A stretch of 64,000 nt of DNA from Azolla caroliniana. Lineage: Eukaryota; Polypodiophyta. Position numbers and translations under genes: made by a program. The DNA is taken from NCBI GenBank assembly GCA_043228905.1, contig JBHGNT010000016.1:7812001-7876000 (forward strand). The letters run 5' to 3'. The notes beneath the pieces are model-generated. The model made no database searches, had not been told where the DNA came from, and saw nothing but the letters and a program-made list of their open reading frames with translations. Shown here in pieces: positions 52,336 to 63,219 of the stretch. Within the stretch, counting starts at the first letter, position 1. Each line of letters opens with the position of its first letter.

Positions 52336-53201
52336 ATGCTCTCCCAATGCCACTACATCCTAAACCTTTTGTTCAAGTTCGGCATGACTGACCACAAGCC
52401 AATTTCAATTCCCCTCGATCGCAACCTAAAAGTACACGCGAACTCCGGCACACCATGTGAGCCGACTTAGTATCGGCAAATCGTAGAGAGTCTCATCTAT
52501 CTAACTATCACTCGACCCGACCTGAGCTATCCAGTCGACCTCCTTAATCAGTTTATGCAAACACCGTGTGACACACATTTGTATTGTTCTAAACGAGTCT
52601 TATGATACATTAGTGAAACCATGGATTGAGGAATCTTCTATAAGACAGGCGCGACAATTCGGCTAGAAGGATACACAGATGCCAATTTGGCCGGCAATGT
52701 ATCCGATTGACGGTTGACATCTAGCTTCGTCTTCTCACTTGGCAGCGAAGCCATCTCATGGAGTAGCAAGAAGCAACCGACAGTTGTGTTGTCCAGCACC
52801 AAAGCAGAATACAGGAGCACGCCCATAGCCACATGCGAAGCCATTTGGTTGAAGCGGCTACTAAAGGACCTCAATGAATCGGCCGACAAACCAATACGTA
52901 TCTACTACGATAATGAAAGTAGCATACAATTAGCTCGAAACCCGGTCTTCCATGCCCGAACAAAGCACATCGAGGTGCACTATCACTATGTTCGGGAGCG
53001 CATCATCACGGGAGACATTGATCTCCATCACGTTGGCACTGATCAACAGACGGCCGATATCTTCACCAAGGCCTTAGGAGTAGACAAGCTCCACCAGTTT
53101 TCACTAGCACTTGACCTTCGATCACTTAACCCTCCAAGTCTTCGTCGATGGCTTGAGGGGAAGGAACTTGAACCAAAAACTAACGGGATTCATCGTCTAT
53201 A
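52336..53201 (+). pseudogene. Copia E RT end and RNase H
   Basis: Resumes exactly where the frame stopped at 46674: MLSQCHYILNLLFKFGMTDH, stop in CEPT stop YRQI, RPDLSYPVDLLNQFM, stops near 52604 and 52627, then RNase H GYTDANLAGN, SFVFSLGSEAISWSSKK, STKAEYRSTPIATCEA, YDNESSIQLARNPVFHARTK, HIEVHYHYVRER, QQTADIFTKAL, ending TAA 53202. Four internal stops. Confidence 0.9.
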
Positions 53202-53484
53202 ATCGAATGTCGAACGCAAACGCCTCACACTTGAGCTTGAGGGGGCGTGTTGAGATATCAAGCTCAACTAGGTTTAGTTATTTTGGCATATGTGTAACTT
53301 AGTAGTTACATATTTTGGCTTGAGGGGAAGGAACTTGAACCAAAAACTGACGGGAGTCAACGTCTATAATCGAATGCCAAACGCAAATGCCTCACACTTG
53401 AGCTTGAGGGGGCATGTTGAGATATCAAGCTCAACTAGGTTTAGTTATTTTGGCATATGTGTAACTTAGTAGTTACATACATAG
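53151..53484 (+). repeat. 167-bp tandem duplication covering polypurine tract and LTR start of E
   Basis: gcttgagggg at 53151 recurs at 53318; both copies include cttgagggggc/g and then TGTTGAGATATCAAGC (LTR starts at 53248 and 53415). The copies differ at several positions. Only the second copy runs on into a full LTR. Confidence 0.9.
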
Positions 53485-53854
53485 AATCTAGTTAGAGTGT
53501 TGACTTCATGGCCATAAATAGGATTTTCTACTTGTACTTAAGAATGGATACATTCTAGATCCTCCACTACCAAGTACATTTAATATAGGACTTACATCCT
53601 TGTACCTACATTCTCCTCACACATGTATATATACCTCATGATGGGTATTTTTGTATTTCGATGTCTTTTAATATAAGTGTTAATCATCCCCCATCTTGAC
53701 TTAGTGATTATAAGTGTTCTTTCTCCCTTCCTCTCATACTCTCACATACACACACACACATCACATAAACTTCCGCTACTTAATCACATATGTAATTAAC
53801 TATTCACATAATTAGATATTAATTAACCCTTAGTTAATTACCTAATTATTAACA
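53415..53854 (+). mobile_element. 3' LTR of copia E
   Basis: 440 bp, TGTTGAGATATCAAGC to CCTAATTATTAACA, with tatatatacc (about 53630). Homologous to the solo LTR at 45683-46152 and to the interrupted 5' LTR at 41869-42971. Confidence 0.9.
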
Positions 53855-54299
53855 TGGACGATATAATTATCATGGGTAACAACGAAGGAGAAATTGCCCA
53901 ACTGAAGGTACAACTAGGTAAAGAGTTTGAGTTGAAGGATCTAGGATTACTACAATACTTTCTTGGAATTGAGGTAGCTCGTGGGGTAGAAGGAGTTGTT
54001 CTATCTCAGCAAAAATATGTATTAGATCTTCTCATAGAAACTAGAATGTTGGTTTGAAGGGATGTGGCTTCTCCAATTGACCCAAAGATTAAGTTAACTA
54101 AACTTGCAAGAGAGAAAGTTGATCGTGAAAGGTATCAAAGATTGGTAGGTCGGTTGATTGATTTGACTCATACTCGTCTAGATATTTCATTTACAATAAG
54201 TGTGGTAAGTCGCTACATGCATGATCCGAGGAAAGATCATTTGGATGTAGTGTACTAGATCATGAGATATCTCAAAGGGGCCCTAGGGAAGGGATTGAT

Positions 54300-54504
54300 T
54301 GTTACGGGCATGACCATATAATATCCTGTGGTGAGAATTTACAGTAGTATTCTATACACGTGGATAAGTGTGAGGGTTAAACGAGAGTGTAAACATGACC
54401 ATATAATATCCTATGGTGAGAATTTACCATAGTATTCTATACACGTGGATAAGTGTGAGGGTTAAATTCTCACCATAGGATATTATATGGTCATGCCTGT
54501 AACA
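54300..54504. mobile_element. Palindromic mini-element P2
   Basis: 205 bp, TGTTACGGGCATGACC ... GGTCATGCCTGTAACA, flanked by perfect TTGAT (54295-54299 and 54505-54509). Contains about 94 bp of U3 sequence of element B, then a second partial copy, then the inverted end. Confidence 0.9.
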
Positions 54505-54606
54505 TTGATCTTTAGAAAACATGGTCATTTTAACATTGAGGGCTATTGTGTTTCTAATTGGACTAGTTATGCTAATGATTGGAATTCCACATCAGGATAT
54601 TGCATG

Positions 54607-54785
54607 TGTTACGGGCATGACCATATAATATCCCGTGGTGAGAATTTACCGTAGTATTCTATACACGTGGATAAGAGTAATCCTCCCCTTCTTTACACTC
54701 TCGTTTAACCCTCACACTTATCCACGTGTATAGAATACTATGGTAAATTCTCACCACGGGATATTATATGGTCATGCCCGTAACA
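54607..54785. mobile_element. Palindromic mini-element P3
   Basis: 179 bp, inverted arms of about 68 bp around a 40-bp spacer that itself matches the U3 of element B (agtaatcctccccttcttta). Flanked by perfect GCATG (54602-54606 and 54786-54790). Interrupts the RNase H of H between GYCM and FVG. Confidence 0.92.
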
Positions 54786-55203
54786 GCATGTTTGTTGGGG
54801 CAATCTGGTCTCTTGGAAGAGTAAGAAATAGTCAGTGGTAGCAAGGTCAACAGTAGAAGCAGAGTATAGAGCTATTGTTGTAGGAGTTGCAGAGATGTTA
54901 TCGTGAGAACTCTCCTAGTAGAATTAAAGATTAATCAAGAAAATCAGATGAGGTTGTGGTGTGACAATAAGTTAGCAATCAGCATTGTCAACAATCCAGT
55001 ACAACATGATAGGACCAAGCACATCGAAATCAACATATTCTTTATCAAGGAGAAGCTTGATAGTGGGATACTAAACTCGAGTCATGTTTCTACTAAAGAT
55101 CAAGTAGCAAATTGTCTTACAAAGGGCCTTGGTCCAGTCAGTCTTTCTAGATTGTGTGACAAGATGGGCTTAGTTGATATCTTTCACCCATCTTGAGGGG
55201 GAG

Positions 55204-55534
55204 TGTTGAGAATGATTAAAGTTATAGCCAAACGGCTAGCCCAACGACCACATCTTGGCCTTTATAAAGAGGAACCTTCTCTTCCTGTAAAAATAAGCCA
55301 TCTCTGTATTTTCTCTCTTGTTGTGACATATATGTATATTCTTGAATAAATGTGTTTTCTCATTTTTCAATTAGAACTAATTAGAGACTAGAATCAATTT
55401 TATTATTAGGACTTAGTTGATTTACATGGAATTTCAATCAATGTGGATAATTGATTGCTTTATGTCCTAGACCATCGCAATACAAATTTTTCTTAAGATT
55501 ATTTCTTCTCATCATCAAACAAAGGTCCTCAACA
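55204..55534 (+). mobile_element. 3' LTR of copia H
   Basis: The polypurine tract cttgagggggag ends at 55203; the LTR starts TGTTGAGAATG and probably ends GGTCCTCAACA (331 bp). TATA-like ctttataaagagg at about 55260. No partner LTR. Confidence 0.65.
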
Positions 55535-57762
55535 CGTGTCAGTTTGATCTTCATCATTGTGGGATCATTCATATGAATAGGGTGGGGAGGCTTGTGCTTG
55601 AGAAGGCCTTGCAGGTTGGGTTGATGTCACTAAACCATGGGTAAGCTCCAATTTAGCATGTGTTATTTGTTGACACTTGAGGACACCATTCAAAAACCCA
55701 ATTACCACATTATATTGCTTAAGTAATGCCCTCTATAAGGGATTTGGGAGCTTTGAAAAACATAAAGAAATACTTCACATCATTTTGTAGCTCATTCCCG
55801 AATTGGCCCATTAATGTTACTTCATCACAGGGATATAGTTTGCTAGAAACCGACAAAGTACCATATACATTGAGATTGGGCAATCTTCTTCTCACAAACT
55901 TTGAATGTTGTTGATTACAAGTCTTACACAATTTGCATCTCCAAAGATCCCTTGAAATTCATTAAATAAACTTTCAAAATATCAAGCAAACATGACTTTT
56001 GTTACAACAATAGTGAAAATCATGCTAGTGTCACTCTTGTCAACGAAATCCAACTAATGCAACAGGAACTACATTGGTTGGATATCGATTGCATTCATAT
56101 GAATCGTTAAATGCACTTGGTTTAGTAATTCTCAAGAGTGGGATCGAGTACCATCCAACTTTACTTACAAACTAATTTTCAGTAAGATTAAGTACATACA
56201 AATATTTTCAATTCTTTGAAGGAAGTTTGTTGTTGCAAAGATTGCAATGTTGCTTCAAGTTGATAAATTATGTTTGATAACTTGTCCTATTTTGCTTTTT
56301 CGTCATTGACTTCTTGTAAATCCCCATGTATCTTTGGTTCTCCTCTAGTACCATTGATTTATTTGTGAGGCACTCTAACTTAAGAGAACAAGCATAAACT
56401 CTTGCCTACTAACAACGTCCATGGTTATGAGAGAGCTCAATAAGATTCCCAAAAAGAAAGGAAGGGAGAAAGAAGGGAATTTTGGTTCAAACATACATGG
56501 GTGAAACCCAAAAACTATGAGGTTGAAAAAGAGAGAAGAAATGGAAAGTAAGGAATTCAAGGAATTTGTATTATGTACCAGGTCAAGATTTACAAGGATG
56601 CATTGAACTCTAGCATTGAAATGGAATGGTTCAATGAATATGATGCTTCTTTTGTGTATAGTATCATTTTGTGTGCATGGTTGTCACGTGTTCATGATAA
56701 ATGGTTGCCGCTTAGAAAAATGAAGTAAATTATTGAACACGAAATCCAAAAGATGCAAGAAGTGGTCATTGATAATTGATTAAATAGCAAACAAATTATT
56801 ATAATGTCCTATTTGTATGTCTAGTTTGGTAGTCACTTTGTGGATAATACCTCGACAAGAGTTTACAAGACATTCCGAAATTTCTTGACCAAGTATTTCT
56901 GAAATTTTGAGAGGAATTGTAGCCCCTTATCATTTATGACGCCATAGGTTTGAGACGCCCAAATACATATGATATTTTGTAATGTCATGACAATGTGGTA
57001 TCACTCATTCATAGTTCTTCCTTATTTCGGTTCACATGGCTACAATTGCCTAAGACAACCAGATCATTTGCTAGTGTAAATAACTTGATATACGACCTCG
57101 ATCTAGAATTTTTCTTATTACATGGTTTTCTTGTTGTCAATGAGTAATGGTACAACTTGTTCATTGGGGCTAGGTTGAGCCAACTTTTACATAGATCTTT
57201 AGTAGAATTGGTTTGAATGTCCTTATATAAACATTAATAATGACCCCTTTCATGCATTTAATAAGAAAAGCATCAAATCATGAAGACATAGTGCATCGGA
57301 ATAACCGAGCATTATTCTACTAATTTTGTAAAGGATTATCGGTGTTCCAAATTTCTCCAATTCATTGACAACAATTCTCATTACAATCTTACATTGCTTG
57401 GCAGAGGACAAAATTTTTAATGGAAGTCTTCCAACTTAGTGTCTTGGATTTTTAATCACGCATAATTGAGCATGCCACCGCTAAGTCTTTACCAATAATC
57501 ATTGTTTGTGCTTTTAACTAGTCACAAATATATCTTTACTAATAAAAAATTATTCTTGTGCTTTCATTACCACTAGTTTTGGTATGTTGGAGACATTATT
57601 GTGAGACATAAAGAAAAGCTAATAAAAAATTGTCATGTCAAGGTGCTATCAATAGTTTTGGTATGTTAAAGACATAAATACCATTGAATTGGAGGCATCT
57701 GCCTTGAAAGGATAATCAGTCTTCGTGAATGATTGGACAAATGGGATTTTCCTACATAATTC
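55535..57762. other. AT-rich intergenic stretch without a recognised gene
   Basis: About 2.2 kb. Short open frames (for instance 55719-55931 minus) have no motif I trust. No paired LTR, tandem repeat or tRNA seen. Probably old, eroded transposon and intergenic sequence. Confidence 0.5.
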
Positions 57763-58277
57763 TGTTGTGAAATAGGTTCCTCAGGATGGGAAGGTGAGCA
57801 CGAGCCAGATCAGTTGGATCCGATGAAGAAGCGAGACCGGATCCAGACCTGGATGCGATCCAGAGAGGTGTCCAAAGAGGCATCGGGAAAAGGCCAAATT
57901 TGTAAATAGGTTTTGTTGCACCTATTTGGTCCAGAATTGTAAATAGCCCTAAAGTTGTATTAGTATAAATAAAACTAGGACAAATCATTGGAGATGATGA
58001 TGCATAGTTGTTGTTGGGTTGTCGCCTCTGTAACTAACCGAGAGAGAGACAGAGATAGTGGTTTTAGAACTCTGTTGTAACCGTCTGTTAGACGAAGACG
58101 AGCTCATGGTTTTTGCCTTAGTTTCCTGTGTATATTCCTCTCACCATAGTGATATAGTTCGGAGTTTGTGAACTCCCGTGGTTTTCCCCATTCAAGGGTT
58201 TCCACGTTAAATCTTGTGTCCCTGTATTCTTTGTCTATCCATCTTCTGTGATTTTTGTGATTAAAATCTTTGCACAC
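57763..58277 (+). mobile_element. Isolated copia-type LTR
   Basis: TGTTGTGAAATAGG to AATCTTTGCACA, 515 bp, TATA-like gtattagtataaataa at about 57958, and the block ctcccgtggttttcccc ... agggtttccacgtta at 58165-58215 shared with 32543-33054 and 33355-33955. Flanking 5-mers AATTC and CGTGA do not match, so the borders or its solo status are uncertain. Confidence 0.65.
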
Positions 58278-59689
58278 GTGACAACCAGTTGTGGCCAATA
58301 GTATCCTCTTCAAATTGATCCTAGTAACAAGTTCTGTGTGGAAATTATTAATATGACTTCTTTTGTACAGCAATAAATAATTAAGGTTATATGACCATCA
58401 TATTAAGCAAAACACAAGCCATGAATATAAGACACAAATGGACTATCACAAAACACATGAGATGAAGTACGATATATTTTTGAGTAATTTTACTCTATTT
58501 CATATTTGTATCTGTGGTTTTACAACCTCATGAATTTTGAAAGCACTTCATTGTAGTAATGTTTTGTACGTACCCTTGATTTCCTATTTGAGAGTTTTGA
58601 CGATATCGCACAAGTCATTGTACATAGTAGCAAAAAGAATAGGAAGAATGTCATCAAGCAACATGCATTAGAAATTTCATATCCATGTCCAATCATTAAA
58701 TGGTGGGCACTCCTACATATAAATCCGTGGCTGGTCACCCCTCTATACATTTCGTGTTAACCATCAGTACAATAGTTCCTTGCATAAAACTGCATGTTAT
58801 TATATCAAATCAATTAAAATTGTTGTGTTGCCAAACTCCAAAGCAAGCTATGGCCGATGACTAGACTTGCCTAATCTGGATTTAATTTTCATTTAGCCAT
58901 AGCAAAGCAAAGCAGAGCATAAGGGTGTTAGAATAATCAAAAGAGCCTTATCACATATATGATGTATGCCAGGTTATCAGGAATCAAGCATATAAATGGT
59001 GATTTTCTTCATGATCAATGGAGGATTGCTAAAACAGACCACAAATTAACATGGTGATGTGCACAACAAGAAAATTGCAGAATCATGATAGTGATTAATT
59101 CATTATAAATCTATTATATAAATGGATTCTCTCAAACAAACATCGAAAACACTTGATTTTGTCATGTAAACATGCGTGCATCACAAAGAGATGAAGAGAA
59201 CCCGAAGTAATGAGATATCAATATGGTATATATCGGACCATGATGACCCAAAAGTGCCAAGTCTGACAATGAAGAGGACAGCTAACACATGCATGTTTCC
59301 TTATCACTACAAAGTCATAATGCTCTCTATTGGAGCAGCCTCACAAAAAAGGTTGTTGATAAAGATGTCAATGTTTGTTCACATATAAATATTCACGCAG
59401 GCTTCAAAAACATAATCAAGATGAAGAGTGACACTAAACAAATTCATGTATTGTTAAGGGCTGAGGGTCCAAAGAAGGACATACAATGAGATCAATTATG
59501 TAAGGATTTTTTTTCCCCTTGCCCCATTTAATCAGAGACAAATTTTGCCCCATAAATTTTTTATCTTAAAAGAGTTTCCATAATACTGCTTTCGTTAGTA
59601 CTTCTACAAATACATTCAAGTGTAAACAAGATAAAAAAATGAAATTTCAATCATAAAATACATTTGAGTACAGATGGGAGGAATGGAGC
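58278..59689. other. Intergenic and 3' flank of the G-alpha gene
   Basis: No coding feature supported. The part next to 59690 will include the 3' UTR of the minus-strand G-alpha gene; no polyadenylation signal can be singled out with confidence in this AT-rich sequence. Confidence 0.5.
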
Positions 59690-62600
59690 TTAGAGTAGAC
59701 CAGCCTTTATCAACCTATCTCGCGTCAAGGTTTCATCCACAAGATCAAAAGTCCTTTTTATAATGTTTTGGTCAAGGGCAGTTGTCTTGTAAATATGGAA
59801 CACTCTACTCACATTGCTTGAAGGGGTATTTTTATCATAGATTTCTTGGAATTTCTTTTTAATGAACCTGAAAAGAAAACCAAAGGATCTCTTAATTGGG
59901 GAACTGATAAGGAACAGTTGGTACAAGTACTTTCTTCCCGATTAGTTATTTAGCATGTACTGTCAATGATGGGTGAAAGACATACTCATATGCATGATCA
60001 ACCTCTTGACTGGGGGATACAGAAGGCTCGTAATCTTTAAACCATTCACACACTGATAAAGGGACCTTCCTTGCTTTTTGTTCAAATAAGTCAAACTTGT
60101 TGAGGAACAACAAAAACGATGTATTCTGAAAGTGGGAAAGAAAAACACAAAAAAACTCAAAATTATGAAGAATTAATACTCTCCATTATATGTCTTGTTT
60201 CTTGAGGCTCTGACGATTTCCCAAAAAAAGTTAAAAGAACACCTTATTCATACCTCAAACCATTTTTGTTGTAATATCCAATCAAATAGTTCCTTTGTTT
60301 CCATCATCCGATTCTTTGTGTTTTCCTCGACAAGTGTCTGATCATATCTGAGCAAACAAATTCAAAAAAAGGTAAGAGTTCTCTGTTGAAAAGCACATTT
60401 TTTTACTTAAGTTTATGATAGGTCATGAGTTCAACTCACGATCCTGCAATAAAATAAGATACATGTTCTCTATTGAAAGGTACATTTTTCTACTTGGGAT
60501 AATAAAATGCGACGAGTTCAAAACCAGGCCCCACAATAAAATAAGATGTAAAATAAGATGCACTCACTCACTCAGGGATGCACAAAAGATTACTGCTGTA
60601 ACACCATCAAACAAATGTATCCATTTCCGGCGCTCATTACGCTGTCCTCCAACATCAAATAGCCTATATTCCTCAGTTTTATTATTACTGTAAAATTGTC
60701 ATTTGAAGAAATCAATATATCAGCATTTGTTCGCACGAACCTCTTTAGAGAATACTATATTTCAGAAGCCTAATTAGAAAAAGTCATAAAATAACCAGTA
60801 ACATATTTAGCATGGTGAAGAATGTTTTATTCCTTTATTAATTAGAATAATCAGACTTTCTTATAAAAACAATATTTGACCTTCTTAAATACAATCACAT
60901 TTGTGCTTAGCAAGATAAGTATCCTATTTACGTATATAAGTAATACTTGTTTGGGAACTGATTACCGGTTTGGCATGTATCATATTTTACAAGAATCAAA
61001 CATAAAACACATTATTAATCACCTGAAATCTAACTCAACAACGCCTGTTGTTTGTTGCCTGGCATAAAGAATATCTTCCTGTGAAAGTTTCAGATGAACA
61101 TTTTGAGCACTCGCATGAAATGTATAAGTTTAAGATCCAACCACAACTGTTCATCGCATGTTGGCAGTTCCAAAAGTAGTATGCTAAAAAAGACTATGTA
61201 TTATCAGGATGCACTCTCTTATAAGCCGACCAAGGAAAGAACTGGAGCATTTCAACCACCTTAAGTCCAAATAAAATGATGCATGGGGACTACAAATCCT
61301 AAAGCAATTGCCCATTTTTAATCACAAAGAGACTTATATTCTGACTAACCCAAAGGTTATGAAATTAAACTGCACAATATAGAAATGGCATTTAAATCAC
61401 CATATTGTTGAATGAACAAATTCCAAATATTGATTACCACAGTACCTGATATATTGCATTAGTTTCACCAGGTAAATATGGCATGACATCACTTTATTTT
61501 TTAACCATGAAATTCTATGGATCAAATAAAATTATTATTTCCTAGGCTACTAAATTTCAACTATTTTTTAATACATCGATCAAAAATTAACTTTCATTGA
61601 TATGGTCAGATCAATTTAAGTCATTATGATTATTGATTTGAGCTACCAAGTAATGTTGAATATTTTGAGGTGAATATGTAGAAAACTCGATACCGATAAC
61701 AATAAATTTTCTGATAATGACAAATGCAAATAAGATTATCATTTTCATCGATCCATTATGAAATAAAAGGGAAACTGTGATCAGACATGAAAGATTGAAA
61801 CTCTCATTATCACAACATTTTTCCTAGGTATTTTCACTCCCACCATTTCCCCCAATTAAACTGGTCCATCTGGGTAATTTCTGAGATGATTGGTAAGAGA
61901 AGTGCCAAGAAAGCCAACTTACCTGAGATGGTGTATAATCAGATTCTGCCAACCTTAAGACATTTTCCAAAAAGAAAGATGTGCAATCTGGAAGTTGCAA
62001 TTCACTTCCTCTCGCATATCCTACCTGTATAGGGAATTGGTGAGATTATAATTCAGCAAACATTGATAACTTTACATCTAACACATGAACTTGTACTTGG
62101 ATGGCAGGATCTCTCCAGAAACTTTGCACTTTGATAGCAATTTCCTCATTCAAAGCAGGAAATCCATCAGAGTCTTCGATTTCCAAAAGCATCTCTCCAA
62201 ATGCCTAAATGTGTTTCCAAAAAAGAACATTTTATTTTCTTTTACCTTTTAACATGTTTTCAAGAAATAAATGTAAATCATCTATTTTGTCAAATATAAT
62301 CTGAATAACATGAGATGAAGAGAGATATTAGGGACAAGTTTTCACATCATTGACAATTTAATGATTTCAACTATATAGTACATCAGCCTCCAGCAGATAG
62401 ACAAATTTATAATATGCATTAAATGATTTAAATTGCAGCATATGATAAAAAGAGATACTAGGGACAAGTTTTCACGTTAGTTTAGAACTTAATGGTTTCA
62501 ATTCAATGGCAACATCATCCTCCTAGCACAAAGAGAATTTCATTATTTCTGTGTTACCAAGACTTTTCTTCTCAAATATTCTAATAAATAATCTGGTAAG

Positions 62601-63219
62601 TCTCAAAGTTTAAGAAGTGGAAATATGGAGCCTAAGATGTACAATATTTCTACATAATATTCTAAAGGTGTTTTTAGTAGCACAAATTAAGTCCATATAT
62701 TGCTACTAGCTCAAGATTCTAGATTCACAATGAGGTTATTCATTTGCATTGAGCTCAGCACAAAGATTAAACTTTGCAGTTAAATCTTGATGATAAACCT
62801 GATTTTCAGGTTGCAATTGATATTTAGCTGAGCCTTCTCCATCAGCCTCAGCAAATTGTTTACATCCACTGAACAATATCTGAAATATTGTCATTGATAT
62901 ACTTGTCAGAATATTTATTCACATTTTTCTATAAACAAGGATAGTACATGGTAAATAAATAAAGACTGAGAAGAATGACGATATGGGTTTTCATACTCTT
63001 ATTGATTGATAAACATTGGCGTGGATAACAGGCACATAGCTCTTTCGCTCGATATCATTAAATCCTGTTTTGTATAAAACTTTGATCTACAAAAGCAAAC
63101 AGTATAATAGAGGATAAAAGATGATTAAACAAGCAAAAAAAAAAAAAAAAGCATATGATAGACAAAGGAACATGATATCACCTGCTTCAAAATAGTAGAC
63201 TTGCCAGATTCTCCAGCAC
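59690..63219 (-). CDS. GPA1: Heterotrimeric G-protein alpha subunit (canonical plant type), 5' partial
   Basis: Ten coding exons on the minus strand, in gene order: 63219-63182, 63086-62997, 62879-62799, 62204-62097, 62024-61923, 61078-61023, 60687-60568, 60347-60254, 60125-59986, 59867-59690 (TAA at 59692-59690). All introns are GT-AG and all phases agree; 334 residues result. They match plant G-alpha from the P-loop to the C-terminus: [13 protein letters not shown] (P-loop), [55 protein letters not shown] (switch I, catalytic Arg and Thr kept), [18 protein letters not shown] (switch II, catalytic Gln kept), [12 protein letters not shown] (NKxD), YKTTALDQN, and the plant-type end RLIKAGLL. 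About 45 N-terminal residues, with the lipid-modified start, are missing; their exon must lie beyond 64000. The linker after switch I is about three residues shorter than in Arabidopsis. GTP-binding signalling protein of the plasma membrane. Confidence 0.96.

Larger units (their letters stand above)
41869..53854 (+). mobile_element. Copia element E with three later insertions
   Basis: 5' LTR remnant 41869-41941 plus 42907-42971 (interrupted), internal region 42972-53247, 3' LTR 53415-53854. Carries the 965-bp insertion (41942-42906), a solo LTR of its own family (45683-46152) and chromovirus G (46675-52330). Its right border meets copia H at TGGAC in the YVDD motif, so E itself was inserted into H. 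Confidence 0.85.
53855..55200 (+). pseudogene. Copia H reverse transcriptase end and RNase H, with two mini-elements inside
   Basis: Starts inside the YVDD motif (DDIIIMGNNEGEIAQL), LKDLGLLQYFLGIEVARG, one stop near 54055, RLVGRLIDLTHTRLDISFTI, stop near 54256, then interrupted at 54300-54504 and 54607-54785. RNase H pieces FRKHGHFNIEGYC, WNSTSGYCM, then TVEAEYRAI-like sequence, LRLWCDNK-like MRLWCDNKLAISIVNN, DRTKHIEINIFFIKEK, DQVANCLTKGL. Ends TGA 55194. The 5' part of H is not in the window. Confidence 0.88.

Noticed and set aside
55719-55931. 70-codon minus-strand ORF with CKTCNQQHSKF
   Set aside because: The Cys/His pattern does not complete a zinc knuckle and no adjoining retroelement motif supports it.
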